Shown here one piece after another: positions 1 to 5,481 of a stretch of DNA of 6,527 nt (position 1 is the first letter of the stretch; each line of letters begins with the position of its first letter). Origin of the DNA: an uncultured Collinsella sp. (GTDB lineage Bacteria; Actinomycetota; Coriobacteriia; Coriobacteriales; Coriobacteriaceae); assembly GCA_900549275.1 (NCBI GenBank), contig URNU01000087.1:1-6527 (forward strand), in the 5' to 3' direction. The translations under genes were made by a program, and so were the position numbers. The notes under the pieces were generated by a model that did not search any database, had not been told where the DNA came from, and saw only the letters and a list, made by a program, of their open reading frames with translations.

Positions 1-1
1 C

Positions 2-373
2 ATCGAGATGAGCGAGGACCTGTTTGAGGAAATCCGTCGGGCCAAGCGCGAGAACTACGAGAAGATCTATAGCAAGGGCGGTATCGAGGGCGACTCCGAA
101 GCGGAGCTGCGCGAGGCGTTCGAAAAGCTCTACGACCGTTGCCTGCAGGATATAAACGAAGGTGACGAGTCCTCGTACATCTTTAAGCATCATATTTCTC
201 GCATTGAGCAGCAGCTTTCCTACTACGATCGCACCTATGAATGGCAGGACGATAAGGACCAGGCGGTCGTGGATTACATTGCGAGCATGACGGACGGTTA
301 TTTCTGCGAACTTACGAGCAAGCTGTTCCCGGGATTGAAGTTTCCGCACCGTACCTATATTAACGAACGGTAG
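2..373 (+). CDS. HD-superfamily phosphohydrolase (dGTPase-like), C-terminal fragment
   Basis: The reading frame is open to the left edge, so this is the 3' part of a longer gene. The ATG at 8 has no visible ribosome binding site and is probably internal. The visible ~124 residues are hydrophilic and helical, with the strings NYEKIY near the start and VVDYIASMTDGYF near the end. The latter resembles the C-terminal helix of dGTPase-type HD proteins (D-Y-I-A-x-M-T-D). The HD metal-binding residues would lie upstream, outside the window. Proteins of this group hydrolyse dNTPs to nucleosides plus triphosphate, or are uncharacterised phosphohydrolases; the exact substrate cannot be read from this part. 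It ends with TAG at 371-373, 59 nt before the chosen rarA start. Family call is from motif recognition; the substrate is unknown. Confidence 0.62.
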   Translation: MEMSEDLFEEIRRAKRENYEKIYSKGGIEGDSEAELREAFEKLYDRCLQDINEGDESSYIFKHHISRIEQQLSYYDRTYEWQDDKDQAVVDYIASMTDGYFCELTSKLFPGLKFPHRTYINER

Positions 374-385
374 TTCGTATTTATT

Positions 386-394
386 CGGTATACT
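386..394 (+). promoter_or_regulatory. Possible -10 element upstream of rarA
   Basis: TATACT at 389-394 matches the TATAAT consensus at five of six positions and lies about 33 nt before the rarA start codon, in the short gap after the upstream stop. No convincing TTGACA-like -35 hexamer is present 16-18 nt upstream. It may be a weak or activator-dependent promoter, or chance. Confidence 0.35.
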
Positions 395-432
395 GTTAGT
401 GGAAAACGTTTTGATTGACGCACGGGATGGTT

Positions 433-1782
433 ATGGACGACCTTTTTTCTGCTTCGACGCGTGAGCGTTCCTTTCAGAATGCGCCGCTTGCGGTGCGCAT
501 GCGGCCCAATTCACTTGACGAGTATGTGGGCCAGCAAAAGGCCGTCGGTAAGGGCTCGTGGTTACGTGCCGCGATTGAGCACGACGTGCTGTCGAGTGTG
601 ATTCTGTACGGGCCGGCCGGTACGGGCAAGACGACGCTGGCACATATTATCGCCAACCATACCAAGAGCGAGTTTGTCGAAGTCAGCGCCGTGACGGGCA
701 CCGTAAAGGATCTTCGCCGCGTGATTGACGAGGCCAAGACGCGTCTGAATACGTACGACCGTCGCACCATTCTTTTCATCGACGAGATTCACCGCTTTTC
801 CAAGTCGCAGCAGGATGCCTTGCTGCATGCGGTTGAGAACCGTACCGTCATTATGATTGGCGCCACGACGGAGAATCCGTACTTCGAGGTCAACTCGGCG
901 TTGCTCTCGCGCGGTCGCGTGGTGGAGCTTGAGCACTTAAAGGACGAGGATATCGCCACGCTTATCGAGCGCGCGCTCGAGGCGCCGCAGGGTTTGAACG
1001 GCAAGTTCTCGGCCGATGAGGATACGGTTAAGACCATCTGCACGCTGGCTGCGGGCGACGCTCGCTCGGCACTCACGACGCTCGAGCTTGCGAGCGAGAT
1101 CGCCGTCACGCGTCCCGATACCGAGGGAACGCCGGCGCCGGCGGCGGGGGAGCGCTATCCCATCACTGTTGACGATGTGAAGATTGCCAACCCGCGCCGT
1201 GGCTTTTCGTACGACAAAAACGGTGACATGCACTACGACATCATCAGTGCGTTCATCAAGTCCATGCGCGGCAGCGACCCCGATGCCACGATCTATTGGC
1301 TCGCGCGCATGATCGATGCGGGGGAGGATCCAAAATTTATCGCTCGCCGCATTATGATTCAGGCTTCTGAGGATGTTGGCAACGCCGACCCGCAGGCACT
1401 ATTGGTGGCGCATGCCGCGTTCAAGTCTGCCGAGGTCATTGGGTATCCCGAGTGCCGCATTAACCTTGCTCAGGCCGCTCTGTATGTGTGCTTGGCGCCT
1501 AAATCCAACGCGTGTGAGGCCTCGATCGATGCGGCGCTGGCCGATATCCATTCAAGTGGGCTTCGCGAGGTGCCGAGTTATCTGCGCGATCGTCATCGCC
1601 CGGGCAGCGACGAATACGGTGTGTATAAATATCCGCATGATTATCCCGAAGGCTGGGTCGATCAGCGCTATTTGCCCGAGGGGCTGGAGCGCGGTGCGTT
1701 TTGGCAGCCTGCGGGCCGCGGCTGGGAAGAGTGGCGTGTTGAGCAAAGCGAACGCGACCGTAGCGGTAACGCGCCCAGGTAG
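433..1782 (+). CDS. rarA: Replication-associated recombination protein A (RarA/MgsA) AAA+ ATPase
   Basis: This is a cytoplasmic clamp-loader-like AAA+ ATPase acting at stalled replication forks; family members form tetramers and interact with SSB. Counting from ATG 433 (449 residues, normal length), the protein shows the following. The N-terminal stretch APLAVRMRPNSLDEYVGQ (about 18-35) is typical of the family. Walker A GPAGTGKTT is at about 60-68 and Walker B LFIDEIH at about 114-120. Sensor 1 GATTENP is at about 143-149, and an arginine-finger LLSR ends near 160. The C-terminal half carries the family's ASEDVGNADP and PKSNA segments and a YKYPHDYP stretch. Start choice is uncertain. TTG 415, ATG 427 and ATG 433 are all in frame without a strong ribosome binding site. 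ATG 433 was preferred because it gives the usual M-(D)-D-L-F beginning. No odd residues were seen in the catalytic motifs. Confidence 0.95.
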   Translation: MDDLFSASTRERSFQNAPLAVRMRPNSLDEYVGQQKAVGKGSWLRAAIEHDVLSSVILYGPAGTGKTTLAHIIANHTKSEFVEVSAVTGTVKDLRRVIDEAKTRLNTYDRRTILFIDEIHRFSKSQQDALLHAVENRTVIMIGATTENPYFEVNSALLSRGRVVELEHLKDEDIATLIERALEAPQGLNGKFSADEDTVKTICTLAAGDARSALTTLELASEIAVTRPDTEGTPAPAAGERYPITVDDVKIANPRRGFSYDKNGDMHYDIISAFIKSMRGSDPDATIYWLARMIDAGEDPKFIARRIMIQASEDVGNADPQALLVAHAAFKSAEVIGYPECRINLAQAALYVCLAPKSNACEASIDAALADIHSSGLREVPSYLRDRHRPGSDEYGVYKYPHDYPEGWVDQRYLPEGLERGAFWQPAGRGWEEWRVEQSERDRSGNAPR

Positions 1783-1835
1783 GTCCTTGGACCTCGCACA
1801 TTCCCTTTGGGTATCTTCCCCTTCTTTGGGGTACC
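1781..1835. promoter_or_regulatory. Leader of the sigma-module operon with inverted repeats and GGGTA boxes
   Basis: The 93-nt gap between rarA and the DUF948-like gene contains a perfect inverted repeat, AGGTCC-TT-GGACCT (1781-1794), starting inside the rarA stop codon. A second possible hairpin is CCCC (1818-1821) with GGGG (1828-1831), loop TTCTTT, flanked by GGTA (1810-1813) and TACC (1832-1835). Two related strings, CTTTGGGTA and CTTTGGGGTA, occur about 20 nt apart. GGGTAT at 1809-1814 fits the GGGWAW -10 of SigB-type promoters, but no GTTT-like -35 lies at the right distance. TACCAT at 1832-1837 could be a housekeeping -10. Neither hairpin is followed by a T-run, so neither is a clear terminator. 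Confidence 0.3.
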
Positions 1836-1875
1836 ATGAAAGTCGTCTGTATTTCGATTCTTTCGGGAGGCTTGT

Positions 1876-2469
1876 ATGAGTCCCATTCAAATCGCCCTGC
1901 TGGTGCTTGCCATTGCCGGTGTGTGGGCTATCGTTGAGCTCGCGCTTACCTTGCGCAAGACCCGCAACGCCGTTGATTCGCTCGATAAGACCGTAAGCGT
2001 TCTCAATAACACCATCGCCGAGGCTCAGCCTGTGGTGGCAAAGCTCGATGGCGCCGTCGATGAGCTTACGCCGGCACTTGCCCAGGTGGAGCCGCTGCTC
2101 AAGTCGAGCAAGACCGCGGTTGACGCCCTTACCTCCAATCTTGTAGAGGTCGAAGCCGTGGTTCGCGACATTTCCGAGGTCACGGGTAGCGTGGCCGAGG
2201 CAAGCAACGCTGTGTCGAGCGTGACTGATTCTGCTGCTGGCGCCGTGCAGAAGCTCTTCAATAAGGTGAAGGCTCCTGCAGCCGACGCCGATCGCAAGCT
2301 CGCCGCTGCCGCCGCCGTGGCCGAGCAGCCTACCGAGCGCGTTCTGATTGGTGAGGCTGAGGACGAGGCCGCCGATGGTGCGGATGCGGCTCAGAAGCCC
2401 GCAGCCAAGCCTGCTCAGTATTACACCTATACGCCCGCCGAGACCTCCGAGGAGTCCTGCGATGAGTAG
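1876..2469 (+). CDS. Membrane-anchored coiled-coil protein, DUF948-like
   Basis: A 197-residue protein with an N-terminal transmembrane helix (about residues 4-26, very short N-tail) and then a long region rich in regularly spaced V/L/A and charged residues (about 28-130). That pattern suggests a coiled coil or helical bundle. An Ala-rich linker and an acidic, Pro/Ala-rich tail ending SEESCDE follow. The layout matches DUF948 proteins such as B. subtilis YtxG, which is described as a general stress protein. The molecular function is unknown. A strong ribosome binding site, GGGAGG at 1865-1870, stands 5 nt before the ATG and supports this start. Its 3' end overlaps the anti-sigma gene by 8 nt (ATGAGTAG). 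As first gene of a sigma/anti-sigma operon it could be a regulator or a co-expressed envelope effector; that is inference. Confidence 0.75.
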   Translation: MSPIQIALLVLAIAGVWAIVELALTLRKTRNAVDSLDKTVSVLNNTIAEAQPVVAKLDGAVDELTPALAQVEPLLKSSKTAVDALTSNLVEVEAVVRDISEVTGSVAEASNAVSSVTDSAAGAVQKLFNKVKAPAADADRKLAAAAAVAEQPTERVLIGEAEDEAADGADAAQKPAAKPAQYYTYTPAETSEESCDE

Positions 2470-2839
2470 CGAAGCAACCTGCCCTATTACGCTGACTGTT
2501 GCCGGGGATCCGCGTCTGGCACGCCTCGTGCGTATGACGGCGGCCAACGTCGGCGCGCTGTGCTCCATGTCCGTCGATCGCATCGAGGACATTCGTATGG
2601 CTGCCGAGGAGGCCTTTATCTTTGGCTGCACGGCTGTTGATTCCGATGACATCATGATCAGGTTCGATGTCGATGAGTCTCACGTTGGCATGAACTTTAC
2701 CTTTGGCGATCGGGCCACCGTCGACGAGGATGACCAGGCTGCCGTGTATGCCGAGCTCATTCTGGCGAGCGTGTGCGATTCCTACGAAAAGACTGAGGCG
2801 CCCCTGACGCTTTCCCTTGACCTCAAGGCGGATATCTAA
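2462..2839 (+). CDS. RsbW-like anti-sigma factor with degenerate ATP-binding site
   Basis: A 125-residue soluble protein. RsbW/SpoIIAB-type proteins bind a SigB/SigF-family sigma factor and block it, and they phosphorylate an anti-anti-sigma partner. Here residues ~38-54 (DRIEDIRMAAEEAFIF) align with the N-box helix of RsbW. The conserved Glu is kept (Glu50), but the Mg-ATP-binding Asn is replaced by Phe54. No DxGxG (G1) and no glycine-rich G2 motif follows; the segment expected to hold G2 reads AVYAELILASVCDSYE. It probably keeps the fold and sigma binding but not kinase activity. ATG 2462 was chosen because GGAG at 2451-2454 lies 7 nt upstream; the frame also runs open further upstream inside the preceding gene. 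It overlaps the preceding gene by 8 nt and ends 1 nt before the sigma gene. Assignment rests on the N-box similarity plus its position next to the sigma gene. Confidence 0.72.
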   Translation: MSSEATCPITLTVAGDPRLARLVRMTAANVGALCSMSVDRIEDIRMAAEEAFIFGCTAVDSDDIMIRFDVDESHVGMNFTFGDRATVDEDDQAAVYAELILASVCDSYEKTEAPLTLSLDLKADI

Positions 2840-2840
2840 T

Positions 2841-3632
2841 ATGACCGAACGTTCCCGGAGCGGTAAGACCGCTTGGGACAAGGAGAAAACCCGCGAGCTG
2901 TTTCGTCGCTATAAAGAGACTGGTGATCCGGACGCACGCGAGCAGCTCGTCATGTCCCATATGAACCTGGTAAGGTTTCTTGCCAACAAATTTAAGAACC
3001 GCGGTGAGCCGCTCGACGATCTGATGCAGGTCTGATACCTGGGTCTACTCAAGGCAATCGACCGCTTTGATCCCGAGCGCGGACTCGAGTTCACCACGTT
3101 TGCCACGCCCACCATCCTGGGCGAGATCAAGCGTCACTTCCGCGACAAGGGCTGGAGTGTGCGCGTGCCGCGTCGTCTGCAGGAGCTTTCTGCCAAGGTC
3201 AATCAGGCTACCGATAAGCTCACCAACGAGCTACAGCGTTCGCCCAAGGTTGAGGAAATCGCCGAATACTTGGACGTGACTGTCGACGAGGTACTCGAAG
3301 CCATGGAATCGTCCTCGGCTTACACCTCGGTGCCCATCGAGGCTCCCGGCGCGTCCGATTCCGACGATGCGCCCTCGATTCTCGACCGCTATGCCGATGA
3401 CGACAACGAGCTCGACTTTACCGATGACCGACTGGTAATCGAGGAAGCCATCCGCGATTTCTCGCCGCGCGAGCGCGAGGTTATCGAGCTGCGCTTCGTA
3501 AAGGGCATGACCCAGATCGAGATCGCCAAGAAGCTGGGAATCTCGCAGGTGCAGGTCTCGCGCCTGCTGCGTCGTACCCTTAAGAAGATTCAGGACAAGA
3601 TCGACCCCGATGGAGTGATGGTTCGTTCATGA
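2841..3632 (+). pseudogene. SigB/SigF/SigG-family RNA polymerase sigma factor, interrupted by in-frame TGA
   Basis: If codon 65 is read through, this is a 263-residue alternative sigma factor, a normal size for the SigB/SigF/SigG family. Region 2 starts around residue 36 (VMSHMNLVRFLANKF), continues with DDLMQV-stop-YLGLLKAIDRFDPERG, then FTTFATPTILGEIKRHFRDKG (region 2.3/2.4). Region 3 follows from RVPRRLQEL. An acidic linker lies near 165-195. Region 4 has FSPREREVIELRF and a helix-turn-helix at about 224-243 (MTQIEIAKKLGISQVQVSRL). TGA at 3033-3035 falls exactly where the family has Gly in core-binding region 2.2, leaving a 64-residue product. The downstream frame has no other damage. The next in-frame start, GTG 3159, would give regions 3-4 only. 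ATG 2841 sits 1 nt after the anti-sigma stop, with a weak GGCGGA about 8 nt upstream. The 3' end overlaps the next gene by 4 nt. Confidence 0.88.
3033..3035 (+). other. Premature TGA codon in the sigma-factor frame
   Basis: The codon sits between GTC (Val64) and TAC (Tyr66) of the sigma gene, where homologues have Gly (QVGYLGL-type motif). GGA to TGA is one G-to-T transversion, and GGA is used elsewhere in the same gene. The flanking frame is continuous on both sides, so this is a substitution rather than an indel. The gene's own normal end is also TGA (3630-3632), which argues against TGA being a sense codon in this organism. Confidence 0.93.
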
Positions 3633-5041
3633 GTGAGCACCCCCAACAAACCGACCGCACGCTGCGCGATACCCGTATTCTGACGCTTCGCATTTGGTCC
3701 GTCGTTGGCTGCATCGTCATCGCCGCCGTCATCTTTAACCTTATGGGCATCCTGGCGCCGGTTATCGAGTTTCTAGCTGTCGGCTCCATCATCGCTTTTG
3801 TGATGTCGCCGATCACTAACTGGCTTGAGCATCACGGCGTCGGTCGTGGCATCGGTTCGCTCATCGCCCTCATTGTGGTTGTTGCCGTGCTTGTTGGTGT
3901 CGTTTGCATCCTGTCGCCTATTTTGCTCGGTCAGATTATGGAAGTCCTGAGCCGCCTGCCTGAGCAGCTTCGTGTTGCGGGCGGCGATCTCAACGAGATG
4001 GTCTCGCATTTCAAGACGCTCAACAACACGCCGCTCAAAGAGTATCTGGATGATAATCTTTCTTCGCTTGTCACTGTGGCGTCTAAGTATGTCTCACAAA
4101 TCGCTGCCGAGCTTGGTCGTGGTGTATTCCCGCTTATTACCAATACGGCCTCCCAGCTGTTCGTCATCTTCCTCGGTCTGGTGCTTGCCTACTGGCTTGC
4201 CTGCGATTACCCCCGTATGCACCATGAAGTCTGCACCATCATTGGTCAGGAAAAGGAGACCTCGTACCGCTTTATGGTCGCCATCCTTTCACGCTCGGTC
4301 GGCGGTTATATGCGTGGCATGGTCGTGACGTCCATCTGCGGTGGTATCCTCGCTTTTATCGGCTTTACGCTCATTGGCCATCCATATGCAGCGCTCATGG
4401 CCATTTTTACCGGCATTATGCACTTGGTCCCGGTTGTCGGTCCCTGGGTGAGCGCGGCGATCGCCACGGTGCTCGGCTTTATGTTCAGCCCTATGCTGGC
4501 ATTGTGGACGCTTGTCGTGACCATGGTGGCTCAAAACGTCACCGACAACGTCATTTCGCCTAAGGTCATGCAGAGCTCGGTCCAGGTGCATCCTGTCATG
4601 AGCCTGACGGCGCTCGTTATCGGTTCGGCGCTTATGGGCGCCATCGGCATGGTGGTCGCCATCCCGCTGTGCGCGGCTCTGAAGGGTATCTTCGTGTACT
4701 ACTTCGAGAACGAGACCGGCCGTCAGCTCGTGGCCTACGACGGTGCTGTGTTTAAGGGCACCCCGTATCGCGATGCCGAGGGTAACCCGGTCGCCGCCTA
4801 TGACGCGCTTGGAGACGATACGTTCATCTATGAGTCCGAGCTCATCGGTAACGAGACTGCGCCCAAGGCCCAGGCCATGCCCAAACCCGAGCTTGATAAT
4901 CCTTGGATTAAGCTCTCGGGCCTGCAGCCCGACGCGACGGGCTTTTTCAAGAACCCCTTCGCCAAGGATGACGATTCCAATACGGACGACGACACCAAAA
5001 CCGGCATCGACGGCTCCATGGACGATTCGGATTCTAAATAG
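3629..5041 (+). CDS. AI-2E family (PF01594-type) polytopic membrane protein
   Basis: A 470-residue integral membrane protein of the AI-2E/PerM-like transporter family. Members are variously linked to autoinducer-2 export, Na+/H+ antiport or unknown solutes, so the substrate is not predictable. Hydrophobic segments lie at about 21-40, 41-60, 73-100, 172-192, 228-250, 252-302 (two or more) and 322-355, with a soluble loop at about 103-165. Family signatures are VPVVGPWVSA (about 267-276) and NVISPKVMQSSVQVHPV (about 307-323). An unusual hydrophilic tail of roughly 110 residues (361-470) ends in a run of Asp/Ser/Thr/Lys and is probably cytoplasmic. The start ATG overlaps the sigma stop (ATGA); the nearest GGAG (3612-3615) is 13 nt away, so translation probably depends on coupling to ribosomes finishing the sigma gene. 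The premature TGA upstream could therefore lower its expression. It may be the operon's effector, which is inference. Confidence 0.9.
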   Translation: MSEHPQQTDRTLRDTRILTLRIWSVVGCIVIAAVIFNLMGILAPVIEFLAVGSIIAFVMSPITNWLEHHGVGRGIGSLIALIVVVAVLVGVVCILSPILLGQIMEVLSRLPEQLRVAGGDLNEMVSHFKTLNNTPLKEYLDDNLSSLVTVASKYVSQIAAELGRGVFPLITNTASQLFVIFLGLVLAYWLACDYPRMHHEVCTIIGQEKETSYRFMVAILSRSVGGYMRGMVVTSICGGILAFIGFTLIGHPYAALMAIFTGIMHLVPVVGPWVSAAIATVLGFMFSPMLALWTLVVTMVAQNVTDNVISPKVMQSSVQVHPVMSLTALVIGSALMGAIGMVVAIPLCAALKGIFVYYFENETGRQLVAYDGAVFKGTPYRDAEGNPVAAYDALGDDTFIYESELIGNETAPKAQAMPKPELDNPWIKLSGLQPDATGFFKNPFAKDDDSNTDDDTKTGIDGSMDDSDSK

Positions 5042-5045
5042 GCAC

Positions 5046-5053
5046 CGCTAGCG
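5046..5053. repeat. CGCTAGCG perfect palindrome between convergent genes
   Basis: An 8-bp perfect palindrome lies in the gap between the AI-2E stop (5039-5041) and the minus-strand gene, and it includes that gene's TAG stop. As RNA it would have too small a loop to act as a terminator. No other terminator is visible at this convergent junction. Probably chance. Confidence 0.3.
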
Positions 5054-5287
5054 TTTCTTTAAGTTGTAAATGACAAGAAACGCGAGCAAAGCGATTGATA
5101 AGGGGCCGGCTACATAGAAAAAGAGAACGTCAATTGCGCGTAGAGTGAAATAAGCCTTATCACCGGACATTACTGCATACAATACGTAGCCAAATGCTGG
5201 TTGGTTTGCGTACCATTGGGAGAAGGCCAAGAGCGCTAAAAGTACTACTACCAGAAGTGCATTCAGGACAAATCGTTTGCTTTTCAT
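5048..5287 (-). CDS. Small two-helix membrane protein of unknown function
   Basis: A 79-residue protein that I do not recognise. Two hydrophobic helices are clear: about 6-26 (LVVVLLALLAF core) and about 51-75 (VLFFYVAGPLSIALLAFLVIY). A short polar loop carrying SGDKAYFTLR precedes the second helix. Basic residues at the N-terminus (KSKR) and C-terminus (NLKKR) predict both ends in the cytoplasm. The frame extends 18 codons further upstream to a TTG. The ATG at 5287 is preferred because GGAAGGAG on the minus strand lies 6 nt before it. The region is AT-richer than its neighbours (about 45% GC by hand count over 5041-5280, against 57% and 68% in two sampled 60-base lines elsewhere). That could mean later acquisition or weak constraint. 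It is convergent with the operon, with only 6 nt between stops. Confidence 0.7.
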   Translation of the reverse strand: MKSKRFVLNALLVVVLLALLAFSQWYANQPAFGYVLYAVMSGDKAYFTLRAIDVLFFYVAGPLSIALLAFLVIYNLKKR

Positions 5288-5293
5288 CGATCG

Positions 5294-5301
5294 CTCCTTC
5301 C
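5294..5301 (-). promoter_or_regulatory. Ribosome binding site of the small minus-strand gene
   Basis: On the minus strand this reads GGAAGGAG, 6 nt from ATG 5287. It is among the best Shine-Dalgarno matches in the window and decides the start of this gene; it is also the best sign that the ORF is real. Confidence 0.75.
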
Positions 5302-5313
5302 GAATGAATCTTA

Positions 5314-5341
5314 TATGTAATTCTACACTAGTCTTTTTCAA
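5314..5341 (-). promoter_or_regulatory. Possible promoter of the small minus-strand gene
   Basis: On the minus strand TTGAAA (5341-5336) is followed after 16 nt by TACATA (5319-5314), a fair -35/-10 pair about 27 nt before the start codon. A TAGAAT (5325-5320) in between is a better -10 hexamer but has no -35 at the right distance. The local AT-richness raises the chance of random matches. Confidence 0.4.
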
Positions 5342-5379
5342 AGGATCGCACAGTCCTACATAACGTGCACTTTCGCTGT

Positions 5380-5409
5380 AGGGTCGGCTTTATGTCGGCC
5401 CTCTTTTTT
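5380..5409 (+). terminator. Rho-independent terminator upstream of alaS
   Basis: AGGGTCGGC (5380-5388) pairs with GTCGGCCCT (5394-5402) around a TTTAT loop: nine pairs including two G-T wobbles. C and six Ts (5404-5409) follow at once. It works on the plus strand and would stop read-through from the sigma operon, which would otherwise run antisense through the small minus-strand gene, before the alaS promoter. No T-run serves the minus-strand direction. Confidence 0.8.
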
Positions 5410-5435
5410 GCATGGGGGCGGTTGGATGGTAATAT
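5408..5435 (+). promoter_or_regulatory. Predicted alaS promoter
   Basis: TTGCAT (5408-5413), a 16-nt spacer and TAATAT (5430-5435) form a -35/-10 pair. TGG directly before the -10 gives an extended TGn element. Transcription would start near 5442, giving a leader of about 40 nt. The -35 overlaps the last bases of the terminator T-run. Placement after a terminator and before alaS supports the call. Confidence 0.55.
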
Positions 5436-5481
5436 CGTTACGTTTGAACTGTTTCGATGTGAAACCGAGGAGATTCCCTCT

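Noticed and set aside
1781..1794. AGGTCC-TT-GGACCT as a rarA terminator
   Set aside because: The stem is short, the effective loop is only CTTG, and no T-run follows.
1836..1937. Possible 33-residue upstream ORF (ATG 1836) overlapping the DUF948-like gene start
   Set aside because: It has only a GGGG run 4 nt upstream as a ribosome site and no leader-peptide features such as repeated regulatory codons. The ATG overlaps a possible -10 element.
1552..2655. 367-codon open frame on the minus strand across the rarA 3' end, the operon leader and the DUF948-like gene
   Set aside because: It is antisense to two well-supported genes, has low-complexity composition with many His/Arg/Gly, and matches no recognisable domain; it is a by-product of GC-rich codon use.
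3033..3035. Selenocysteine or reassigned-TGA reading of the sigma codon
   Set aside because: No sigma factor is known to need Sec here, no SECIS-like hairpin was evident immediately downstream, and TGA is used as the true stop of the same gene.
5380..5402. AGGGT near the alaS start considered as a T-box riboswitch
   Set aside because: The T-box core (AGGGTGGNACCGCG) is not present beyond AGGGT, there is no Stem I-like region, and the predicted alaS promoter lies downstream.
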